In this document: in pieces, positions 6,453 to 15,037 of the stretch | Numbering within the stretch: position 1 is the first letter of the stretch | How the letters are laid out: each line of letters opens with the position of its first letter | NCBI RefSeq assembly: GCF_009870785.1 | Contig: NZ_WTWX01000019.1 | Location: forward strand, 1-64,000 | DNA: 64,000 nt | From: Paenibacillus sp. An7 | Lineage (GTDB): Bacteria; Bacillota; Bacilli; Paenibacillales; Paenibacillaceae | Direction of reading: 5' to 3' | Made by a program: the position numbers and the translations under genes | The notes under the pieces: model-generated | Told to the model about the DNA's origin: nothing | Databases searched by the model: none | Seen by the model: only the letters and a program-made list of their open reading frames with translations

Positions 6453-8566
6453 ATTCGCAGATCCACCCCTTTATAGGAGTCAGGTACATAGGTATCTAGC
6501 AGCTGTTTTGGTGGGGGTCCTGATTCGTTACCGCCCGAAGAGGATTCTCTTGTTACTACTTCTGAACGAAATACGGACAGTTGGTACCCTGTGTTCTCGA
6601 GGAGTGATCCAATCTGATCATGTCCTTCTTCAAAAATACGAGCGGAAAGCTCATTATCTGTACGAATATGCAGGCTTATCACTTTACCAACCACCTGCAT
6701 GTCTATTAATGTTGGGCCAAGCTGCTTCATATTCAAATCAAACCAAATCCGGCAATGGGATGCATCCAGTTCGCCTCTGGGCCCGCGCCGAGACTCGATT
6801 TGTACATTTGCCGTCACTTGTCCGTCTGCTCCTGTTAGCGGGATGAACCAATTCATCTGGGCAAAAGGAGCCGTCCGGTCCGTATTCATTAGCAACTGAT
6901 GCCCTGTAAGCAAGTGCACAAGCTGCCCAGCCGTCTCTTTCACGGGCGGCGGAAGTTCTGCACTTGCCTCTGCTTGCAGCAGCAGGCCCTTCAGCGTGTC
7001 CGCTTGCTCTGCTGCGGCCACCCCACTCTGCGCGGGAGAAGGCAATGTCCCGCGCAGGGTCTGCTGCTCGTGCTCCGCACCGAGCAGCTTCAGCACACGC
7101 CCCACCCACGAGTCATCACTCGTGGCGGCAGGCGTGTGCCCGGGTGCTGGCTGTACATCAGCGCCCTGTCCCTGCTGCGGCGTGCCTGGCACCGCAGCAG
7201 CTTTGCTGGCCGAGTTCTCACCGGCCAGCTGGATTTGCGGCGCAGCCTGCAGTTCCTGCAGCAGGTTTGTTACGCGCCGCGCCAGTTCAGGCCCAGGCGG
7301 TACAGCTGCTGAGCGCGCAGGAATCAGCTCTGTCCCTCCCTGATCTGCAGCTCTTGCATTTGCAGTCATATTTTCAAACTGCTCTTTTTCACTCGGCGCA
7401 GATAGGGATACAAACTTCGTATCTTTCACGATTGGATCTCCGCTTGAATTTTTCTTACTTGCATTTTCGCCGCCATGAACCTGATCATTCCCCTCACTAG
7501 CAGCTGTATTCTTAGGAGCCTGATGCTGTTCCTCGCTACCCTCTGTTTTGATACCCATACTCTGTATATTTCCGCTACCCTTTAATCCGCTGTCTTGTGT
7601 ATTTCCTTTAGAGCTCGTCATTCCCTCCGGTTCACTTACAGCCTGTTCCCCCGTAGCAGCAGAACTTAGATCACTCGTATTCTTTGCGCCCATTCCTGCA
7701 GCTTTAGAACCATGATCTCCATTCGTTAGCGGTGTTGCCGTACTTCCTTCAGCACTTTCAGCACTAAGACCCGTATAAGTGATCTGCGCAGAGTGCACCG
7801 TCTCTCGTTTACCCTCAGTTAGGCTAGTATTCCCTCTAACATTCCCACTACCATTCTCTACTTTCGTTTCAGGACGAAGCGGCATCTCAGAACCTGGGAA
7901 TGGGGTCCGGTTCCCGTTCCCGTCTACGATCCCCGCCGTTTTAGCGGAACTGCTCTTCCATGTCGAGTCTGGCGTGATCAATTTTTGCAGCATACCATCC
8001 AGTTCACCCATAAGTTGATCCAGCGAAGGGCCATACAAAGCCATATGGAGACTTTGAACACTCGTTCCGGTAACGGGAAGTCCTCGCTGCATAGCAAGAC
8101 TTACCGAGTTCACCCATTCCCCTAATTTTATATTTTCGGGTTTCGCCGTCATCACGCTTTGCACGTTTGTCACATTTTCTTTCGTAAGCTGAATACCGCT
8201 TTGCTGCATCGCAATCAGCAGCTGCCTGTTTTCTTTGGTGTCAGTCAGCTTAAGCGAACTTAAAAGATCGGTCATGGTGCCGGGTGAAGCAGATGCAAGT
8301 GTTCCTTCATACGGCTTCATCACGAGCATGCCGTCTTTATTCGGAGAACCTACCTGGAGTATGGCGGTATCTCCGACTTTCATAGGTGTATCCAGTGCAG
8401 CTCGTATTTGAACTCCTTTAATCTGGAGGACCGCTTCTTTCTGATCTGCGGATACCTGTACAACGCTCGCCCGAACCACCTGTCCTTCTTTTAATTCGAG
8501 CGACTTTGAACCTCCCGCTGCCTTTGAATCGCCTAACAGTCCTCGTAAGGTTTGTCCTATATTCAT
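6449..8566 (-). CDS. FliK-like (hook-length-control domain) protein of the YlqG type
   Basis: This 705-aa protein holds the position of B. subtilis ylqG. Residues 1-120 form a beta-rich N-terminal region ([18 protein letters not shown]). Residues about 205-480 are low-complexity, rich in Gly, Ser, Ala, Pro and Glu. The C-terminal 150 residues resemble the FliK Flg_hook domain: [27 protein letters not shown], then [16 protein letters not shown]. FliK-type proteins act as molecular rulers that make FlhB change export specificity, and an FlhB-like gene follows with a 4-nt overlap. No other flagellar genes are nearby. The stretch 6900-7320 is clearly more GC-rich than its surroundings. The start ATG has AGGGGGAA 9 nt upstream. 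Confidence 0.75.
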   Translation of the reverse strand: MNIGQTLRGLLGDSKAAGGSKSLELKEGQVVRASVVQVSADQKEAVLQIKGVQIRAALDTPMKVGDTAILQVGSPNKDGMLVMKPYEGTLASASPGTMTDLLSSLKLTDTKENRQLLIAMQQSGIQLTKENVTNVQSVMTAKPENIKLGEWVNSVSLAMQRGLPVTGTSVQSLHMALYGPSLDQLMGELDGMLQKLITPDSTWKSSSAKTAGIVDGNGNRTPFPGSEMPLRPETKVENGSGNVRGNTSLTEGKRETVHSAQITYTGLSAESAEGSTATPLTNGDHGSKAAGMGAKNTSDLSSAATGEQAVSEPEGMTSSKGNTQDSGLKGSGNIQSMGIKTEGSEEQHQAPKNTAASEGNDQVHGGENASKKNSSGDPIVKDTKFVSLSAPSEKEQFENMTANARAADQGGTELIPARSAAVPPGPELARRVTNLLQELQAAPQIQLAGENSASKAAAVPGTPQQGQGADVQPAPGHTPAATSDDSWVGRVLKLLGAEHEQQTLRGTLPSPAQSGVAAAEQADTLKGLLLQAEASAELPPPVKETAGQLVHLLTGHQLLMNTDRTAPFAQMNWFIPLTGADGQVTANVQIESRRGPRGELDASHCRIWFDLNMKQLGPTLIDMQVVGKVISLHIRTDNELSARIFEEGHDQIGSLLENTGYQLSVFRSEVVTRESSSGGNESGPPPKQLLDTYVPDSYKGVDLRI

Positions 8567-8665
8567 GGGAATAATTCCCCCTTCATTGCATTGTGCCCTG
8601 TCTCGCTGTGTTACTTTATCCTTATTATCGGTTATTCCTTGGTCACACTGAAGTTAAGTGCTATT

Positions 8666-8700
8666 AAAAAAAGATAACCCCGGTATAAACCAAAGTTACC
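8666..8700 (-). terminator. Probable terminator after rnhB
   Basis: On the minus strand GGTAAC pairs with GTTATC (8695-8700 with 8673-8678, one G-T pair), with an inner GGT/ACC stem, followed by seven T residues (complement of 8666-8672). The stem is short, so readthrough into the FliK-like gene is possible. Confidence 0.5.
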
Positions 8701-8735
8701 TTCTACTACAGACAGAAACAAAACCTGAGTGAACA

Positions 8736-9392
8736 TTAGAATAACGTTGGCTGTTCCTGTTCACCCAAAATTTTGCCAAGAAAGCTTCGCCGATGCATAG
8801 GGGTAGCCCCTAATGCCAGCAGTTGCTCTCTATGAAATTTCGTTGCATATCCCTTATGTACGGCAATCCCGTATTCCGGATACATTTCATCCCATACTTC
8901 CTTGCACATCCGGTCTCTTGTCACTTTAGCGATAATCGAAGCCGCGCCAATGGACTGACTATTGGCATCCCCTTTAATGATCGATAATTGAGGTATCGGA
9001 AGATCCACCGTTTCCGCATCTACCAGTAAGTGATCTGGCGCCACAGCGAGTTGTTCAACTGCTTTTTTCATAGCTAGTCTGGAAGCCTGTCTAATGTTGA
9101 TTCGGTCAATCGTCTCGACATCACAGATTCCTACGCCGACAGCCAGTGCTTCTTTCATAATGATGTCATAGAGCAAGTCACGTTTTTTGTCCGATAGTTT
9201 CTTAGAGTCATTCACTCCATCAAGAACAAGCCCTTTGGGGAGAATAACCGCAGCAGCAACCACATCTCCAAACAAACAGCCTCTTCCTACTTCATCAATT
9301 CCTGCAATATATTCGGCTCCGCTTTCCCATGCTTCTCGTTCATAGCGCAGCATATCTATCGTTTTATTCTCTTCTTGCTCATAATCTAACAT
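8736..9392 (-). CDS. rnhB: Ribonuclease HII
   Basis: RNase HII cleaves RNA in RNA-DNA hybrids and starts removal of misincorporated ribonucleotides. The catalytic acidic residues lie in AGIDEVGRGCLFG (Asp and Glu), LVDAE (Asp) and the later AKVTRDR (Asp). NDSKKLSDKKR and GASIIAKV are family hallmarks. I place the start at ATG 9392, which has AGGAG six nt upstream; a TTG at 9413 preceded by AAGGGGAAG is an alternative adding seven residues. It follows rbgA by about 180 nt, an arrangement conserved with B. subtilis, but a terminator between them suggests separate transcription. Confidence 0.95.
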   Translation of the reverse strand: MLDYEQEENKTIDMLRYEREAWESGAEYIAGIDEVGRGCLFGDVVAAAVILPKGLVLDGVNDSKKLSDKKRDLLYDIIMKEALAVGVGICDVETIDRINIRQASRLAMKKAVEQLAVAPDHLLVDAETVDLPIPQLSIIKGDANSQSIGAASIIAKVTRDRMCKEVWDEMYPEYGIAVHKGYATKFHREQLLALGATPMHRRSFLGKILGEQEQPTLF

Positions 9393-9520
9393 GCCAATCT
9401 CCTGATTCTTCAAAACATATCTTCCCCTTCGCGGTATTACTCCGTATTCATTATCATAGCATATGTAACCTTATACGAGAACCTTCTCTACTACCGCGAT
9501 CTGTTATGAAAATTCGGCAT

Positions 9521-9549
9521 AAAAAAAGTCCCTGCCTAAAAGCAGAGAC
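9521..9549 (-). terminator. Terminator after rbgA
   Basis: GTCCCTGC (9528-9535) pairs with GCAGAGAC (9542-9549) with one G-T wobble and a 6-nt loop. On the minus strand it is followed by seven T residues (complement of 9521-9527). Confidence 0.75.
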
Positions 9550-9591
9550 CTTTCCTACCTACTATATTCACAGCTGATTTCGTAAAATGGC

Positions 9592-10458
9592 TTAGTAAGG
9601 AGCTTCCAGACTGAAACGCCCAAGCTTGCCCGCTCTCAGTTCTCTTAATAAGATAGAGGAAGCTTTCTCAAGATCTACTCGTCCACCGCTGATAATCGCA
9701 CCGCGTTTACGTCCAATTGCTTCCATAATGGCAACAATCTCATCCGGGTTATCGATATCCTTAGGCGGTTCTTCGAGTCCGTAGCGTTCCTTCATTGCCG
9801 GCCAGTAGAACTGAACGAGGTACTTGATAGCAAAAAATGCGATATCTTCAATATTCAGAATTTCTTCTTTAATCGCTCCCGTTACGGCAAGACGATATCC
9901 AACATTTTGATCCTCAAATTTAGGCCACAGAATACCTGGGGTATCCAACAATTCGATCTCTCTGTTCGCTACCTTAATCCATTGCTGCGCCTTCGTCACA
10001 CCAGGTTTGTCTCCTGTTGCTGCAATGTTACGGCCTGCCATTCGGTTAATCAGCGTTGATTTTCCAACGTTAGGAATACCTACAATTAAAGCCCGTATAG
10101 GACGAGGATTGATCCCTTTTGCAATCTGTCTATCGATCTTATCTTTGAACAAAAGCTTGGCAGTTGCCGGAATGTCTTTTACACCCGTACCTGTATTCGC
10201 ATCAATCGCAAGGGTCGTATGCCCTTCCTCTTTGAAATACTTAATCCACTCTTCTGTTACTTCCGGATCAGCCAAATCTGCTTTATTCAGCAAAATCATC
10301 CGAGGTTTGCCTTGCAAAATCTCATCAATCATGGGATTTCGGCTGGAAATCGGCAAACGTGCATCAATCAGCTCAATTACTACGTCAATCAGTTTCAGTT
10401 TATCCTGAATTTGACGACGTGCTCTTGTCATATGTCCGGGAAACCATTGTATAGTCAA
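9592..10458 (-). CDS. rbgA: Ribosome biogenesis GTPase RbgA (YlqF)
   Basis: RbgA is a circularly permuted GTPase that completes late assembly of the 50S subunit. The permuted motif order is visible: G4 NKAD near residue 59, then G1 GIPNVGKST near 127, G2 Thr, and G3 DTPG near 174; a C-terminal helical domain contacts rRNA. The start is TTG 10458, giving [10 protein letters not shown], the usual N-terminus, with GAAGGTG eight nt upstream. The in-frame ATG two codons earlier overlaps that ribosome binding site. It follows lepB by 61 nt. Confidence 0.95.
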   Translation of the reverse strand: MTIQWFPGHMTRARRQIQDKLKLIDVVIELIDARLPISSRNPMIDEILQGKPRMILLNKADLADPEVTEEWIKYFKEEGHTTLAIDANTGTGVKDIPATAKLLFKDKIDRQIAKGINPRPIRALIVGIPNVGKSTLINRMAGRNIAATGDKPGVTKAQQWIKVANREIELLDTPGILWPKFEDQNVGYRLAVTGAIKEEILNIEDIAFFAIKYLVQFYWPAMKERYGLEEPPKDIDNPDEIVAIMEAIGRKRGAIISGGRVDLEKASSILLRELRAGKLGRFSLEAPY

Positions 10459-10519
10459 GTTCATTCACCTTCTTTTACACAGCATTTCTGATAAACCTAT
10501 ACATCAATCAGAATCATTT

Positions 10520-11140
10520 TTAGTGGTTAATCCACTCAATATCTTTTATTGGCCAAAAAATTACATCTGCTCTACCTACCACATCTTCGAGCGGAACATA
10601 ACCAATCATACGGCTATCCGTACTGTTACTACGGTTGTCACCCATCGCGAAAATCATGCCTTCAGGCACTTTTCCATCTGGGAAAAATTCATTTGGGAAG
10701 TTATACGTATTATACTGACCGCCATCTGCCTGAGCTTCTTCAATCGCTTCTTTTAAATAAGGCTCATCGATAACTTGCCCGTTTACTTTTACTTCATCTC
10801 CATTAACTTCAACCGTATCCCCGCCTACCGCAATAACCCGTTTAATAAAATCTCGGTTTTCGGAAGGAACGTGAAATACAACCACTTCTCCACGTTTCGG
10901 CTCCCTAATATCATACAAGATCTGATTCACAATGACTCTTTCACCCGTATGAAAATTAGGTTTCATTGAAGGACCATCCACAATAAAAGGTTTAAACAAG
11001 AAGAAGCGAATAATGAAAACCAGTACTAAAGCAATCGCAATCGCTTTGGTCCATTCCCAAACTTCATTTCTTACTTTCTTTGATTTAGAATCTCCATCTT
11101 GCGGTGGATTCACTCGTCCATTTTGTACATCCTGCTCCAT
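10520..11140 (-). CDS. lepB: Type I signal peptidase (SipS-like)
   Basis: This 206-aa membrane protease removes signal peptides from secreted preproteins. A single transmembrane segment lies at about 33-50 (AIAIALVLVFIIRFFLF), the catalytic serine is in GPSMKP, and the general-base lysine is in FIKRVIAVGGD. Further family boxes are MGDNRSNSTDSR and the C-terminal GRADVIFWP. The one-membrane-anchor layout is typical of Gram-positive P-type enzymes. It lies between rplS and rbgA, a position used in Paenibacillaceae but not in B. subtilis. Confidence 0.95.
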   Translation of the reverse strand: MEQDVQNGRVNPPQDGDSKSKKVRNEVWEWTKAIAIALVLVFIIRFFLFKPFIVDGPSMKPNFHTGERVIVNQILYDIREPKRGEVVVFHVPSENRDFIKRVIAVGGDTVEVNGDEVKVNGQVIDEPYLKEAIEEAQADGGQYNTYNFPNEFFPDGKVPEGMIFAMGDNRSNSTDSRMIGYVPLEDVVGRADVIFWPIKDIEWINH

Positions 11141-11322
11141 AGCTCGTTCTCATCCTTCCATGTCATCAAATGACGCATTTAACGAATTTATGTATGATTC
11201 CTTTTCCTTATTAATAGGTTGCCTATTCTGACCAAGGAAACATCATCTACTTAAGAGTCCCTCAAGCTATTGTAAGAGAAATAAGTACAGGTTACAACTT
11301 TCTATTTCAACAAAGATAAAGT

Positions 11323-11357
11323 AAAAAAAGCAAAAAGGGCTTGTTTCCAAGCCCTTT
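11323..11357 (-). terminator. Terminator after rplS
   Basis: A perfect 10-bp stem pairs AAAGGGCTTG (11334-11343) with CAAGCCCTTT (11348-11357) around a 4-nt loop. On the minus strand a seven-T run (complement of 11323-11329) follows three nt later. Confidence 0.85.
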
Positions 11358-11372
11358 CCGTTATTCGTTATA

Positions 11373-11714
11373 TTAACGAATTTCTTTAATTCTCGCTGCT
11401 TTACCGCGAAGTTCACGAAGATAATAAAGCTTCGCACGACGCACTTTACCACGGCGAGCCACTTCGAGTTTATCGATTTTTGGGGAATGAAGCGGGAAAG
11501 TTCTTTCCACACCTACACCGTAAGAAATTTTACGAACTGTAAAAGTCTCACTGATTCCACCACCACGGCGTTTGATTACTACACCTTCAAACAACTGGAC
11601 ACGTTCGCGTGTTCCCTCGATAACCTTAACGTGCACTTTTACAGTGTCACCAGGACGAAAGTTTGGCAAATCAGTACGAAGTTGTTCTTGTGTAATCGCT
11701 TGGACGATATTCAT
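11373..11714 (-). CDS. rplS: 50S ribosomal protein L19
   Basis: L19 sits at the 30S-50S interface. The 113-aa length and conserved segments [45 protein letters not shown] and [20 protein letters not shown] leave no doubt. Instead of following trmD directly, as in B. subtilis, it forms a separate unit with its own promoter at 11819-11848 and a structured leader, and the terminator at 11323-11357 follows it. The start ATG is preceded by GGAAGGAGGGAG. Confidence 0.98.
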   Translation of the reverse strand: MNIVQAITQEQLRTDLPNFRPGDTVKVHVKVIEGTRERVQLFEGVVIKRRGGGISETFTVRKISYGVGVERTFPLHSPKIDKLEVARRGKVRRAKLYYLRELRGKAARIKEIR

Positions 11715-11724
11715 CTATGACTCC

Positions 11725-11812
11725 CTCCTTCCGTACAGGTGTTCATGTATCTTCCGGATACTCTCAACGTTATCCATCATCATCCACAGAGGACCACCGT
11801 ATTCCACACAAC
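11725..11812 (-). promoter_or_regulatory. Probable L19 (rplS) autoregulatory leader RNA
   Basis: The stretch between the predicted transcription start (about 11812) and the rplS ribosome binding site is G-rich in RNA sense and can form a compact structure, including GGATA/TATCC (around 11756-11777) and elements with GGTGGTCC and ACACCTGTACGG near the Shine-Dalgarno sequence. Firmicutes carry an L19 leader at this place through which L19 represses its own synthesis. I assign it by position and general look; a covariance-model search would decide. Confidence 0.55.
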
Positions 11813-11818
11813 AGAATA

Positions 11819-11848
11819 ATTATAACATGCAGTACTATTATATTGCAA
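11819..11848 (-). promoter_or_regulatory. Sigma-A promoter of rplS
   Basis: Reading the minus strand, TTGCAA (11848-11843) is followed after 18 bp by a perfect TATAAT (11824-11819), about 105 bp upstream of rplS. Confidence 0.7.
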
Positions 11849-11992
11849 GTATAACGCTCTATTATTTTGCAAAGATTATATTGTAAGAACCTTGTAACTT
11901 TCTAGCCTTCCTTCTCGTTTAGGATAGAGAAAAGATAATAAGATATCAATAAGGAATCTTCTTTCCTTTAATGATTTTAAAAGGAGAACTGT

Positions 11993-12937
11993 ATGAACCG
12001 CAAGTTTTTGAAAAAATGGAGCCCTCGGCTCATTGTTGTCCTGGTCGCCATGATTATAGTGTATGCAGCACTTGTCTCAAATCCAACGAATGCTTTTAGT
12101 CACAAGGTATGTACATCATGGCAAATGGTTAAGAACAAATCATTTATATTGTCCCACCGTCCGTTTTCTGAGAATATTATAAACACAGCCTACGCAGACA
12201 ATATAACGGAGCAGCAGGCTGAACAAGTCCCTGTACTTATGTATCATTATCTTGTTCCTAAATCGTTAAATAAAGAACCAGGCAACAAATCAGTTATGAA
12301 TGTAGAAGATTTTGAAAAAGGTATGGATTATCTCCATCAAGAAGGATACTATACTCCTACTTTGCAAGAGCTCGAACAATACGTTAATGGCGAAATTACA
12401 CTGCCTAAAAAATCAGTTGTCATTACTTTTGATGATGGATATGAGAATAATTTAGTTTATGCCTATCCCATTTTGAAAAAGTATAATTTCAACGCTGCCA
12501 TCTTTGTCATCGGAAGTAAAACACAAGAAAATAATGAACCATTTGATCCTGCTCGCAAAAGTTTTTTAACAAAAGCACAAATGGAAGAAAGCAAGGATGT
12601 ATTTGAATTCCACAGTCATACCTATAATCTCCACTATAAAGGCTTTGAAAAATGCGGTTCCACGTACGCGGCAGGTCTTGACACTAAACTGCTGAAACAA
12701 GATATGAAACAAATGAAAGAATTCGGCATTGATACTCCTTATTTTGCATATCCCTATGGGAATAAAAGCACACAAATGATGTATTATTTGCGTGAAGAAG
12801 GTTACCGTATGGCATTCTCGGTAAGACAAGGTTTTGTTAAACCCGGGGATAATCCAATGAAGCTGAATCGATTAACTGTAACCACAGGTACCGATTTATC
12901 TGTCCTTCTCCATCCGCCGGCTGAAAGTTTGGAATGA
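11993..12937 (+). CDS. Membrane-anchored polysaccharide deacetylase
   Basis: This 314-aa protein has a single N-terminal hydrophobic segment (about residues 12-28), after a basic stretch, and then an extracellular NodB-type deacetylase domain. The metal-dependent motifs are present: ITFDDGY (Asp147, Asp148), FHSHT (His207 and His209 region) and the AYPYG loop. The family removes acetyl groups from peptidoglycan or poly-N-acetylglucosamine; the VPVLMYHYL block before the domain is common in IcaB/PgaB-like and spore-related members. Start ATG with AAAGGAG upstream. It is inserted on the opposite strand between trmD and rplS, genes that are neighbours in Bacillus. Confidence 0.9.
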   Translation: MNRKFLKKWSPRLIVVLVAMIIVYAALVSNPTNAFSHKVCTSWQMVKNKSFILSHRPFSENIINTAYADNITEQQAEQVPVLMYHYLVPKSLNKEPGNKSVMNVEDFEKGMDYLHQEGYYTPTLQELEQYVNGEITLPKKSVVITFDDGYENNLVYAYPILKKYNFNAAIFVIGSKTQENNEPFDPARKSFLTKAQMEESKDVFEFHSHTYNLHYKGFEKCGSTYAAGLDTKLLKQDMKQMKEFGIDTPYFAYPYGNKSTQMMYYLREEGYRMAFSVRQGFVKPGDNPMKLNRLTVTTGTDLSVLLHPPAESLE

Positions 12938-12943
12938 CATAAG

Positions 12944-12988
12944 AAGGCTGCCCCCAACACATATGCATGGGTGCAGCCTTTCTTTTTG
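12944..12988 (+). terminator. Terminator of the polysaccharide deacetylase gene
   Basis: AAGGCTGC (12944-12951) pairs with GCAGCCTT (12973-12980), with extra pairing inside, followed by TTCTTTTT. It lies 6 nt after the stop codon. Confidence 0.8.
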
Positions 12989-13085
12989 AATTTTAGAAGA
13001 TAATGCTCAAATTTAGGATATATCTCTGCCAATCCATAAAACGGTATTTTAGTTTATCGTAATCATAGTTCTCCGCAGTACCCGT

Positions 13086-13868
13086 TTAATCAGCTTCGTT
13101 ATTTCGTTCATGCTCACGAATCTGTTGCTCGAGCCAAATCTTTTCTTTCTTCGTCATCTCGGTATGTTCAAGCAAGTCTGGACGGCGCGTATATGTCCGC
13201 CAAAGCGACTGCTGTCTGCGCCATAGATCAATATTACGATGATGACCAGATAACAGGACGTCCGGCACTTTATGACCTCTGTACTCGGCTGGTCTCGTGT
13301 AGTGAGGGTATTCTAAGAGGCCTGTACTAAATGAGTCTGTGATCGCACTCGTTTCGTTACCCAGAACCCCAGGAAGGAGTCTAACCACACTATCGATTAC
13401 CACCATGGCCGGAAGTTCTCCGCCAGTAAGTACATAATCTCCTGTAGAGATCTCATCTGTAACGAGATGCTCACGGATTCGTTCATCGTAACCTTCATAA
13501 TGACCACAAATAAAGATCAAGTGATCTTCTTTGGAGAGTTCCTCTGCTTTTTTCTGAGTGAATGTCTCGCCTTGCGGGCACATCAGAATAATACGTGGAG
13601 GTTTCTTAGAAGGGTCTACCGTGCCATTCTCTAAATCTGTACCTGTGATACTTTCGACTGCGTTAAAAATAGGTTCTGGTTTAAGAACCATTCCCCCACC
13701 GCCGCCATAAGGCGTATCATCTACCTGTCCATGTTTATTGCCTGAATACTCACGAAAATTGATCGCTTGTAAAGATACAATGCCTTTTTCTTGTGCTTTT
13801 CCGAGAATACTCGTCTCAAACACACCAGGAAACATCTCAGGGAACAGTGTTAATACATCTACCTTCAT
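13086..13868 (-). CDS. trmD: tRNA (guanine(37)-N1)-methyltransferase
   Basis: TrmD is a SPOUT-class enzyme that methylates G37 in tRNAs reading CNN codons and prevents +1 frameshifting. Hallmarks are [10 protein letters not shown] at the N-terminus, [13 protein letters not shown], the trefoil-knot AdoMet site around [11 protein letters not shown] and [13 protein letters not shown], and HYTRP near the end. The length of 260 aa is slightly longer than usual because of a charged C-terminal tail. The ATG overlaps the rimM stop by one base (TAATG). In Bacillus rplS comes next; here a deacetylase gene on the other strand intervenes. Confidence 0.97.
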   Translation of the reverse strand: MKVDVLTLFPEMFPGVFETSILGKAQEKGIVSLQAINFREYSGNKHGQVDDTPYGGGGGMVLKPEPIFNAVESITGTDLENGTVDPSKKPPRIILMCPQGETFTQKKAEELSKEDHLIFICGHYEGYDERIREHLVTDEISTGDYVLTGGELPAMVVIDSVVRLLPGVLGNETSAITDSFSTGLLEYPHYTRPAEYRGHKVPDVLLSGHHRNIDLWRRQQSLWRTYTRRPDLLEHTEMTKKEKIWLEQQIREHERNNEAD

Positions 13869-14377
13869 TAAATAAGCCCTTCCATCAAATGAACCGTGAT
13901 CTTTTTGTTTGTGATATCTACATGAAGTATAACATCATCAATATAAGGAAGCAGAACTTCTTTTCCGTTATTCATTTTGACGACCCATACGTCATTGGCA
14001 CCCGGTGTAAGAATTTCTTTCACTGTCCCGAGTTCTTCACCTTCATCTGTAATTACAGTACAGCCGACAATTTGATGAAAATAAAATTCATCATCCGAAA
14101 GTTCTGTTTGATATTCTTTAGAAACTTTAAGCATGGATCCTTTATATTGCTCAACTTCATTAATATTCTTGAATCCCTCAAATTGAACGACATACATATT
14201 TTTATGAAATCTTGCAGATTCCACAGTAACAGGGATGTTCTGTTTCGTCGTATCTATAACAAGTTTACTGCCTTTTGCAAAACGTTCCTCTGGAAAGTCT
14301 GTTAATGGCAATACTTTTAGTTCACCTTTTATTCCATGTGTGTTTACAATCTTACCTACATTAAAAAATTGTGCCAT
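13868..14377 (-). CDS. rimM: 16S rRNA processing protein RimM
   Basis: RimM assists maturation of the 30S subunit head by binding S19. The protein has the N-terminal RimM beta-barrel ([19 protein letters not shown]) and the C-terminal PRC-barrel ([19 protein letters not shown], then [10 protein letters not shown]). I start at ATG 14377, where AGGAGG lies six nt upstream, giving 169 aa, the normal size; the longer frame to 14416 has no good ribosome binding site. It is coupled to trmD by a one-base overlap. Confidence 0.96.
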   Translation of the reverse strand: MAQFFNVGKIVNTHGIKGELKVLPLTDFPEERFAKGSKLVIDTTKQNIPVTVESARFHKNMYVVQFEGFKNINEVEQYKGSMLKVSKEYQTELSDDEFYFHQIVGCTVITDEGEELGTVKEILTPGANDVWVVKMNNGKEVLLPYIDDVILHVDITNKKITVHLMEGLI

Positions 14378-14464
14378 AATTCCTCCTGTATATCGATTAT
14401 ACGATTCTATAAGCATGTACGAAAAAGGGCTAGGAAATGCATCCTAACCCCCTTTCGTATATCT

Positions 14465-14695
14465 TTAAGATATGATATCAACGGTAACCCGTTTATCCAT
14501 CTTAACTGCTGCCGATGTGACGACCGTACGGAGTGCTTTCGCAATCCTCCCCTGTTTACCAATCACTTTCCCAACATCTTCAGGATGTACGGTCAGTTCA
14601 TAGACTACCAGGCGATCCTTTTCAAGCGTCCGGACCGACACATCTTCCGGATGATCTACCAAAGCCTTCGCAATAACGCCGACTAATTGTTCCAT
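14465..14695 (-). CDS. khpA: KH-domain RNA-binding protein KhpA (YlqC)
   Basis: This 76-aa protein consists of a single KH domain with the RNA-binding GKQG loop in VIGKQGRIAKALR. KhpA forms a complex with KhpB (Jag/EloR) that affects cell elongation and binds many transcripts in Firmicutes. It sits between rpsP and rimM as usual, with GGAGGG upstream of its ATG. Confidence 0.95.
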   Translation of the reverse strand: MEQLVGVIAKALVDHPEDVSVRTLEKDRLVVYELTVHPEDVGKVIGKQGRIAKALRTVVTSAAVKMDKRVTVDIIS

Positions 14696-14718
14696 AGATA
14701 CCCTCCGTTATCAGCACC

Positions 14719-14991
14719 TTATTTCTGTAGTTTAGACTCATGGAATTTCTTCATTACACCCGCTTTGCTAAGCAAGTTGCGAACTGTATCAGATGCTTGT
14801 GCACCGTTTTGAAGCCATGCCAAAGCTTTATCTTCATCGATTTTAACCACTGCTGGTTGTTCAATCGGATTGTAATAACCGATTTCTTCGATAAAACGAC
14901 CATCACGCGGGGAACGGGAATCCGATACCACGATACGGTAGAAAGGAGCTTTATGAGCACCCATGCGTTTCAGACGAATACGTACTGCCAT
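14719..14991 (-). CDS. rpsP: 30S ribosomal protein S16
   Basis: S16 binds 16S rRNA early in 30S assembly. The start [26 protein letters not shown] and the GYYNP segment are the conserved S16 signature, and the 90-aa length is standard. Strong AGGAGGTG upstream of ATG. It follows ffh by 46 nt in the same transcription unit. Confidence 0.98.
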   Translation of the reverse strand: MAVRIRLKRMGAHKAPFYRIVVSDSRSPRDGRFIEEIGYYNPIEQPAVVKIDEDKALAWLQNGAQASDTVRNLLSKAGVMKKFHESKLQK

Positions 14992-15037
14992 GAAAATTCA
15001 CCTCCTTCAATGAAATTTAATTTATCATCATGAGAAC

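Noticed and set aside
6964..7500. Long plus-strand frames opposite the FliK-like gene
   Set aside because: They lie in the GC-rich patch, where stop codons are rare in all frames; composition is Ala/Pro/His-rich nonsense and there is no ribosome binding site.
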